Positions 1 through 4,805 of a stretch of 6,600 nucleotides of DNA are shown piece by piece. The stretch is from assembly GCA_947653315.1 (NCBI GenBank), contig CANTGP010000175.1, positions 1 to 6,600 of the forward strand. The letters run 5' to 3'. Below the pieces are notes generated by a model. That model was not told the origin of the DNA and did not search any database. It saw nothing but the letters and a program-made list of their open reading frames with translations. The translations under genes and the position numbers were made by a program. Positions within the stretch are counted from its first letter, which is position 1. Every line of letters begins with the position of its first letter. This stretch comes from an uncultured Lachnospiraceae bacterium (GTDB lineage Bacteria > Bacillota > Clostridia > Lachnospirales > Lachnospiraceae).

Positions 1-83
1 GTCAAGTAGGGAACTTGATTTAGCAATGCCGTATTTCTCGACAATAAATAAATTATTGAGAAGAAAAGATAGAAAGAATGCGG

Positions 84-101
84 CACTTATTTTAAAAAGT
101 G
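84..101. promoter_or_regulatory. Imperfect dyad abutting the glnK promoter, possible operator
   Basis: CACTTATTTTAAAAAGTG is an imperfect palindrome: the outer five pairs (CACTT/AAGTG) match exactly and the A/T-rich centre pairs partly. It ends two bases before the -35 box, where an activator or an UP-element-like A/T-rich contact would sit. I do not recognise it as the site of a known nitrogen regulator; it does not fit the GlnR/TnrA pattern TGTNAN7TNACA. A/T-rich DNA produces such dyads by chance, so this is only a candidate. Confidence 0.25.
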
Positions 102-102
102 T

Positions 103-130
103 TTGACAAACTCCCCAAAGAGTGTATAAT
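103..130 (+). promoter_or_regulatory. Sigma-A type promoter for glnK-amt
   Basis: A perfect -35 hexamer TTGACA (103-108) and a perfect -10 hexamer TATAAT (125-130) are separated by 16 bp. Transcription would start near 137. The stretch upstream is A/T-rich, as for an UP element. This is the only convincing promoter ahead of glnK. Its start point lies only about eight bases before an intrinsic terminator hairpin, so output of full-length glnK mRNA must depend on read-through. Confidence 0.8.
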
Positions 131-144
131 AAAGCTCAAACAAA

Positions 145-176
145 GGCGTTTCTACACAGGTAGAAGCGCTTTTTTT
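145..176 (+). terminator. Leader terminator/attenuator before glnK
   Basis: GGCGTTTCTAC (145-155) pairs with GTAGAAGCGCT (160-170) around the loop ACAG (156-159). Two pairs are G-U wobbles, and A/U pairs at 142-144 with 171-173 can extend the stem. The stem is followed by seven T residues (170-176). This has the form of a Rho-independent terminator and lies directly behind the promoter at 103-130, giving a predicted terminated RNA of about 40 nt. It is probably an attenuator for glnK-amt. Alternatives are that it ends transcription from an upstream gene outside the window, or that it makes a short stable RNA. Confidence 0.75.
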
Positions 177-178
177 AT

Positions 179-230
179 GCGCAGGCCCCATGCGGAGGAA
201 TATACCGCCAAGGCGGCGCACGGGGCGCGC
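179..230 (+). promoter_or_regulatory. G+C-rich structured 5' leader of glnK
   Basis: This part of the untranslated leader folds back on itself. GCCCC (185-189) pairs with GGGGC (222-226) and TGCG (191-194) with CGCA (217-220), with one mismatch between the two blocks. GCGC (179-182) pairs with GCGC (227-230) across a two-base bulge. CCGCC and GGCGG (205-216) form an inner hairpin. It is far richer in G+C than the A/T-rich DNA upstream. It ends about 15 bases before the Shine-Dalgarno sequence, so it should not directly hide the ribosome site. It could be an mRNA-stabilising structure, part of a read-through control with the preceding terminator, or a fossil palindromic repeat. No known riboswitch was recognised. 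Confidence 0.4.
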
Positions 231-259
231 GGCGAGTAGGGGAAAAGGAGGAGGTCTTT

Positions 260-598
260 ATGAAGAAATTGGAAATCATCATTAAACCCGAAAAACTGGA
301 GGATTTAAAGGCAGTGCTGGACGACAACGAAGTGAACGGCCTGAATATTGTGAACATCCAGGGATACGGGAACCAAAAGGGTATCGTGAAAAAGTACCGC
401 GGCGCGGAATACCGTGTCAATCTGCTTCAGAAGGTGAAGGTGGAAACAGTGGTCAGCGACGAACAGGCGGAGGTCCTAATCAAGAAAATCGTAAGCGAAA
501 TCAATACCGGCAATTACGGCGACGGTAAGATTTTTATTTATGAAGTACTGGACGCGGTAAGAATCCGTACCGGGGAACGCGGCGAACAGGCGTTATAG
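260..598 (+). CDS. glnK: PII nitrogen regulatory protein GlnK
   Basis: This is a PII signal-transduction protein of 112 aa, the same length as E. coli GlnB/GlnK. PII trimers bind ATP/ADP and 2-oxoglutarate and report the nitrogen and energy state; the GlnK type blocks its cognate Amt channel when nitrogen is sufficient. The T-loop is intact: G37, Q39 and K40 (2-oxoglutarate/Mg-ATP contacts), then YRGAEY at 46-51 with Y51, the uridylylation site in proteobacterial homologues. K58, the C-terminal signature T-x3-GDGKIFI (83-93), K90, R101 and R103 are the usual nucleotide-binding residues. The start is the ATG at 260, behind AAGGAGG (245-251, eight bases of spacing). amt follows 60 bp later on the same strand, which favours glnK over glnB. 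Whether Y51 is modified in this organism cannot be told; many Firmicutes lack GlnD activity. Confidence 0.96.
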   Translation: MKKLEIIIKPEKLEDLKAVLDDNEVNGLNIVNIQGYGNQKGIVKKYRGAEYRVNLLQKVKVETVVSDEQAEVLIKKIVSEINTGNYGDGKIFIYEVLDAVRIRTGERGEQAL

Positions 599-658
599 CG
601 GGAAGAAAACATTCTCCGGTACCTTTCGGAAAACTGACTAAAACGAGGAGGAGACATT

Positions 659-1948
659 ATGTATTTATCGGACTTACTGGCGGGCGGAATGCCGTTAGAG
701 GAGGCAACGGAGCTGTTGCTGAACGTTATGTGGACTTGTATTGCGGCTTTTTTGGTCTTTTTCATGCAGGCAGGGTTTGCCGTCGTGGAATCGGGTTTTA
801 CAAGGGCGAAAAACGCGGGCAACATTATCATGAAAAACTTAATGGATTTTGTTTTGGGAAGTATTTTCTTCTTTCTGATAGGATTTGCACTGATGTTCGG
901 CAGCGATGCCGGAGGGATGGTCGGAACCAGCGGATTTTTTAATCCCGCTTCCTTGGCGGACGGCATGGGGATGAAAAACGGACTGCCCATCGGGGTGTTT
1001 ATGATTTTCCATACGGTTTTCTGTGCCACAAGCGCTACCATTGTATCGGGAGCCATGGCGGAGCGGACGAAATTTTCCACGTATTTAATTTACAGCGCGT
1101 GTATTTCCATATTTATTTATCCCATTACCGGACACTGGATTTGGTCGGACGGATGGCTTTCGGGCATCGGGTTCCATGATTTTGCCGGTTCCACGGCGGT
1201 ACATATGGTGGGCGGCGTGCTCGCCCTGATCGGTGCGGCCATTGAAGGACCAAGACGCGGAAAATTTACAAAAGAAGGAAAGCCCGTCGCCATTCCGGGC
1301 CATAACATTGTCATCGGCGCATTAGGCGTATTTATCCTTTGGTTCTGTTGGTTCGGCTTCAACTGCGGCTCCACCACCGGTGCGGCTACAAACCTGGGGG
1401 ATATTGCCATGACGACAAACCTTGCGGCAGTTGCGGCAACGCTGACGGTTTTGCTTTTAACATGGGTACGTTACGGAAAACCGGATGTTTCCATGACATT
1501 AAACGGTACTTTGGCAGGTCTTGTTGCCATTACGGCAGGATGCGATTATGTATCCAATTACTCGGCTTTGGCAATCGGTGTGATTGCAGGTTTTATTGTG
1601 GTATTCATCGTGGAATTTTTGGATAAGGTATTGAAAGTGGACGATCCCGTGGGTGCGGTCGCGGTGCATGGAGGCTGTGGCGCATGCGGAACGATTATGA
1701 CGGGAATCTTCTGTAAGACATCCATTTTGGAGGAAATGGGAATGAGCCGCCTGCAGTTTATCGGAATCGAAGCGCTGGGCGTACTTTCCGTAATGGCTTA
1801 TGTGGCAGTCTGCGGATTCGTCCTGTTTACCGTATTAAATAAAACTATCGGGCTGCATGTTACCGAACAGGAAGAAATCGACGGTTTGGATGTGCATGAA
1901 CATGGCATGAGCGCTTACGCAAACTTCCGCCTGCACGACGACAGGTAA
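659..1948 (+). CDS. amt: Ammonium transporter Amt
   Basis: This is an Amt/Mep/Rh family channel (429 aa) that moves ammonium across the cytoplasmic membrane as a homotrimer. About eleven hydrophobic segments are visible, roughly at residues 24-44, 62-81, 110-131, 139-158, 176-195, 215-233, 251-270, 278-296, 301-320, 334-351 and 366-393. The family signature DFAGSTAVH spans 174-182. By its spacing to E. coli AmtB, D174 matches D160, the pore histidines are H182 and H337, the phenylalanine gate is F121 and F234, and W162 lies at the outer recruitment site. The cytoplasmic tail keeps the conserved pattern GLDVHEHGMSAY (409-420), involved in GlnK docking. The ATG is preceded by AGGAGGAG (646-653), five bases upstream, and the gene ends in tandem stops TAATAA. 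It forms an operon with glnK, and the hairpin terminator begins 28 bp after the stop codon. Confidence 0.96.
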   Translation: MYLSDLLAGGMPLEEATELLLNVMWTCIAAFLVFFMQAGFAVVESGFTRAKNAGNIIMKNLMDFVLGSIFFFLIGFALMFGSDAGGMVGTSGFFNPASLADGMGMKNGLPIGVFMIFHTVFCATSATIVSGAMAERTKFSTYLIYSACISIFIYPITGHWIWSDGWLSGIGFHDFAGSTAVHMVGGVLALIGAAIEGPRRGKFTKEGKPVAIPGHNIVIGALGVFILWFCWFGFNCGSTTGAATNLGDIAMTTNLAAVAATLTVLLLTWVRYGKPDVSMTLNGTLAGLVAITAGCDYVSNYSALAIGVIAGFIVVFIVEFLDKVLKVDDPVGAVAVHGGCGACGTIMTGIFCKTSILEEMGMSRLQFIGIEALGVLSVMAYVAVCGFVLFTVLNKTIGLHVTEQEEIDGLDVHEHGMSAYANFRLHDDR

Positions 1949-1975
1949 TAAGCCATATGGCACAGCCGCAGGATT

Positions 1976-2011
1976 GGGCTGCCGCACGGATTTCCCACCG
2001 TGCGGCAGCCC
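1976..2011 (+). terminator. Hairpin terminator after amt
   Basis: A perfect 14-bp stem, GGGCTGCCGCACGG (1976-1989) with CCGTGCGGCAGCCC (1998-2011), encloses an eight-base loop. On the + strand it is followed by a broken T-rich stretch (TGTCTTCATGTTTAT), so it is a strong hairpin with a weak U tract. It lies between the convergent amt and aldo/keto reductase genes. It could also slow - strand transcripts, although no T run follows it in that direction. Confidence 0.75.
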
Positions 2012-2046
2012 TGTCTTCATGTTTATCCTAAATATACCGTAAATGT

Positions 2047-3036
2047 TTAAGAGCATTCCTCTATTTTCTTAAGTTCTTCCTGCGTAAATCCGGCGCCTTC
2101 CAGCACTTTCAGGTTATCAAGGATTTGCGCCGGTTTGGAAGCGCCAATCAGCACACTGGTAATGACGTCATCCTTCAAAATCCATTTGAGCGCCATTTGT
2201 GCCAGCGACTCCCCACGGGATAAGGCAATTTCGTTTAACGCCTTGATTTTATCCAGTTTTTCAGGCGTCAGCGCATTTTGGTGCAGGAAACGCCCGTCCG
2301 TGTTGATACGGCTGTCTTTGGGAATACCGTTTAAATAACGGTCGGTTAAAAGTCCCTGTGCCAAGGGGCTGAAGGTAATAATTCCTTTTTCCTCTTTGGC
2401 CGCCGCCTGTTTTAATCCGTTGGTTTCGATGGTGCGGTCAAAGATGGAATAACGGTTTTGGTTTATAATAAAAGGGCATTTTAATTCCTTTAACATGGCG
2501 CAGGCAGCTTCCATCTGTTCCCCGTTATAGTTGGAAATGCCCACATAAAGCGCCTTCCCGCTTTTGACAATGCTGTCCAAAGCCCCCATGGTTTCCTCCA
2601 GGGGAGTATCCGGGTCCGGACGGTGATGGTAGAAGATGTCCACATAATCCAATCCCAGCCGTTTCAAACTTTGGTCCAGGCTGGCGATTAAGTATTTACG
2701 GCTGCCCCAGTCCCCGTAAGGGCCTTCCCACATGTTGTAACCCGCTTTCGTACTGACCAGTATTTCATCGCGGTATTTCCGGAAAGATTCTTTCATAATC
2801 CTGCCAAAATGGACTTCCGCACTTCCGGCTTCCGGTCCGTAATTGTTGGCAAGGTCGAAATGGGTGATACCGTTGTCAAATGCGGTATGGCACATATTTT
2901 TCATGTTTTCATAGTTTCCGGTATCCCCGAAATTGTGCCACAGTCCCAGCGAAAGGACAGGCAGCTTTAACCCGCTCCTGCCGCACCTGCGGTACTGCAT
3001 TTGTCCGTATCTGTTTGCGGATGCCTGATATTCCAT
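2047..3036 (-). CDS. gpr: Aldo/keto reductase, L-glyceraldehyde 3-phosphate reductase (YghZ/Gpr) type
   Basis: This is a NADPH-dependent aldo/keto reductase of 329 aa, closely resembling E. coli YghZ (Gpr, AKR14 family), which reduces L-glyceraldehyde 3-phosphate and other aldehydes such as methylglyoxal. In numbering from this start, the catalytic tetrad is D61, Y66, K97 and H138 (contexts FDLANNYG, STKAGY and YHHRPD). The cofactor-binding stretches GISNY, SPLAQGLLTD and IGASKPAQ follow in the usual order along a TIM barrel. The chosen ATG at 3036 lies eight bases behind GGAGG (3045-3049). It gives an N-terminus that aligns with E. coli without a gap: RYGQMQYR falls at residues 9-16 in both. 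An upstream in-frame ATG at 3051 would add five residues but overlaps that ribosome site. The gene lies 43 bp downstream of an ATPase-nuclease gene and is probably read with it. The exact substrate is inferred. Confidence 0.93.
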   Translation of the reverse strand: MEYQASANRYGQMQYRRCGRSGLKLPVLSLGLWHNFGDTGNYENMKNMCHTAFDNGITHFDLANNYGPEAGSAEVHFGRIMKESFRKYRDEILVSTKAGYNMWEGPYGDWGSRKYLIASLDQSLKRLGLDYVDIFYHHRPDPDTPLEETMGALDSIVKSGKALYVGISNYNGEQMEAACAMLKELKCPFIINQNRYSIFDRTIETNGLKQAAAKEEKGIITFSPLAQGLLTDRYLNGIPKDSRINTDGRFLHQNALTPEKLDKIKALNEIALSRGESLAQMALKWILKDDVITSVLIGASKPAQILDNLKVLEGAGFTQEELKKIEECS

Positions 3037-3044
3037 AAGTTTTT

Positions 3045-3049
3045 CCTCC
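3045..3049 (-). promoter_or_regulatory. Ribosome binding site that fixes the reductase start
   Basis: GGAGG on the - strand lies eight bases before the ATG at 3034-3036. The alternative ATG at 3049-3051 overlaps this motif and has only a weak AGGAAA in front of it, so the downstream ATG is preferred. Confidence 0.7.
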
Positions 3050-3079
3050 ATTTTTTCCTATAAGCAATGAGCCAAACGG

Positions 3080-4771
3080 CTACCCAATGAGTACGTTTTT
3101 TCCTTTAAATGCAAACCCGTATTTTCTAATGCGTTTTCGCGGAATTCCTTCCGCTTCCAGCGATGCCGCGTACTGCTTTTCTTCTATTTGCGCCAATGCG
3201 GCAGCTACGGTATCGTCCAGTGTTTTTTCATCATCGGCATCGTGAACCTTAAATTCCATAAGGATGGCATCGTCCGCGTCGTTTTTTGGCTTTAACATGA
3301 CGTCATACCTGCCAAACCCGCTTTCCCGGTTTGACGTAACGGTATACCGGCCGGACAGTTCCACCATCAGTCCCAGCACGAAACCGTGGAAAAAACGCTC
3401 CGGCTCCGTACTGTCTGAGGGCTTGTTTCCGGTATCGAAATTGCTGAATGTTTCAAGGGCTACCCGGTTCATGTAGCGGTTCATTGCCTTCTTGTCATGA
3501 AGCAGAAGCGCCTTGATGAAATCGTTGTATGCCGGCACGTAATCCTTAAACCAACCTTCGATCATGTCCCGGAACATCAGCCTCACTTCCTTGTTCGTCA
3601 GCTTAAGGACATATTCCTCCTCCCCGGTGTCCGGATCCACGGTATGTTCCTCCACCTTTAAGTACCCGCCGGCAAGCAGCAGGCTCCATACCGCATATTC
3701 GCTGCGGTCAAGCTGGCCAAAAACAATCTGCTCGTCGATCCTGGTGCGGAGCGACCCGCCGTTTAACAGGTCTTCCATGGCTATCTTTATGTCCTTGCTT
3801 CCCTCACGGACCAGTTTCCCCACAAGGCTGTTGCTGCTGGTGTTTGCCCAGTAGGTCGAAAACTTCTTTTTATCCAGAAAATTAATAATGGACCACGGGT
3901 TATAGATATCCGTCTTTTTCCCGAACGTAAATCCGTCATACCAGTCCTTCACTTTCCCTTCCCCTTCCGACAGCCCGAACTCCAGCAGGGATGCCGACAC
4001 TTCTTCCTGCGTAAAGCCAAAGGCATCCTCATATTTGGTTGAGGTTGACGTTACCACCGTCAGGTTGTTTAAATCGGAAAAAATACTCTCCTTGCTTACC
4101 CTGGTAATCCCCGTCATCAGCGCCCTGTCCAGGTACGGGTTTGTCTTGAACGTGGCGTTAAACAGGTTCCTCATGAATGCCACGGTTTCCTCCCAGTACC
4201 CGTTGACATATGCCTCCTGCATCGGCGTGTCGTATTCGTCCAATAGGATAAGCACTTTCCTCCCGTAATGCCTCATCAGCAGCTTGGAGAGCATGTGCAG
4301 CGACATTGCCGCGATGTCCTCGTCCATGTCCCTGGACACGGCGCGGAACATCTCCTTTTCCCGGTCGTCCATCAGACCCTCCGCCTCCAGGAGGTAATTA
4401 TAATGGTTATACTGTTCATACAGCATACGGCACATCATCCGTCTCATGTCACGGAAATCCGCCGTCCCCTTCACGGGCGCAAAGGACAGGCTGATGACCG
4501 GGCAGGTCCCCTGAAGCTCCCGGTATTTTGCGTTTTTCCATATGTCCAGCGCTTCGAAGATTTCTCCGCCCCCGGCATATTCCACCGAAAAGAACCGTTC
4601 CACCATGTTCAGGGTCAGGGTTTTCCCGAAACGCCTGGGACGGGTGATTAACGTCACGCTGTCCCCGTTCTCCCACCATTCCCGGATAAAATCCGTCTTG
4701 TCCACGTAAAAGTAACCGTTCTCCCTTATGGATGCAAAATCCTGTATTCCTATCGCTACCGTCCTTGCCAT
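3080..4771 (-). CDS. AAA-ATPase-like protein with PD-(D/E)XK nuclease-like C-terminus (copy A)
   Basis: This 563-aa protein has the architecture of Pfam AAA-ATPase_like (PF09820) followed by PDDEXK_9 (PF08011, formerly DUF1703). The N-terminal half carries a Walker A variant TRPRRFGKT (43-51), normal for this family although the first glycine is absent, and Walker B LILLDEYD (174-181). Family motifs TGITRVSKESIFSDLNNL (220-237) and YDGFTFG...YNPWSIINFL (278-299) follow. The C-terminus shows a nuclease-like core: FGRYDV with D490, then MEFKV with E506 and K508, then AQIEEKQY (527-534). Its cellular role is not established; DNA processing, mobile-element maintenance or defence are guesses. The ATG at 4771 is preceded by AAGGGAGGAG (GGAGG 4777-4781, five bases of spacing); an in-frame TTG at 4813 would overlap the end of copy B and is less likely. 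Residues 1-330 are identical to copy B; the remainder is about 76% identical. Confidence 0.9.
   Translation of the reverse strand: MARTVAIGIQDFASIRENGYFYVDKTDFIREWWENGDSVTLITRPRRFGKTLTLNMVERFFSVEYAGGGEIFEALDIWKNAKYRELQGTCPVISLSFAPVKGTADFRDMRRMMCRMLYEQYNHYNYLLEAEGLMDDREKEMFRAVSRDMDEDIAAMSLHMLSKLLMRHYGRKVLILLDEYDTPMQEAYVNGYWEETVAFMRNLFNATFKTNPYLDRALMTGITRVSKESIFSDLNNLTVVTSTSTKYEDAFGFTQEEVSASLLEFGLSEGEGKVKDWYDGFTFGKKTDIYNPWSIINFLDKKKFSTYWANTSSNSLVGKLVREGSKDIKIAMEDLLNGGSLRTRIDEQIVFGQLDRSEYAVWSLLLAGGYLKVEEHTVDPDTGEEEYVLKLTNKEVRLMFRDMIEGWFKDYVPAYNDFIKALLLHDKKAMNRYMNRVALETFSNFDTGNKPSDSTEPERFFHGFVLGLMVELSGRYTVTSNRESGFGRYDVMLKPKNDADDAILMEFKVHDADDEKTLDDTVAAALAQIEEKQYAASLEAEGIPRKRIRKYGFAFKGKNVLIG
3782..4771 (-). 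repeat. 990-bp exact direct repeat, copy A
   Basis: Read line by line, this segment is identical to 5514-6503 at a constant offset of 1732 bp. It begins exactly at the shared ATG and ends after codon 330 at the first mismatch (C at 3781 against T at 5513). Sequences upstream of the two ATGs are unrelated. Below 3781 the copies still align, with falling identity, to their stop codons. Confidence 0.92.
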
Positions 4772-4805
4772 TGGCTCCTCCCTTATGCCGCCGCGCCTTC
4801 TTGTG

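Noticed and set aside
2..18. Inverted repeat TCAAGT/ACTTGA as an upstream gene's terminator
   Set aside because: It is only six base pairs with a short, broken T stretch and lies at the window edge; it is too weak to call.
110..123. ACTC-CCCAAA-GAGT as an ANTAR-type hexaloop hairpin
   Set aside because: It has the right loop size but lacks the conserved A1 and G4 loop bases. It also lies inside the promoter, upstream of the expected transcript.
538..1080. 180-codon open frame on the - strand across the start of amt
   Set aside because: It lies antisense to a clear glnK-amt pair, has no ribosome site or recognisable domain, and its composition is that expected of a shadow frame.
3037..3051. 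ATG at 3051 for the reductase
   Set aside because: It overlaps the GGAGG used by the ATG at 3036, and the shorter protein aligns end to end with the start of E. coli YghZ.
3052..3090. Weak TATAGG at 3057-3062 (- strand) as a promoter for the reductase
   Set aside because: The nearest -35-like hexamer (TTGGGT) is 19 bp away, and both boxes depart from consensus.
4268..4651. 127-codon + strand frame, repeated identically at 6000-6383
   Set aside because: It is antisense to the ATPase domain. The two copies are identical only because the underlying genes are, so the repetition is not evidence for a gene.
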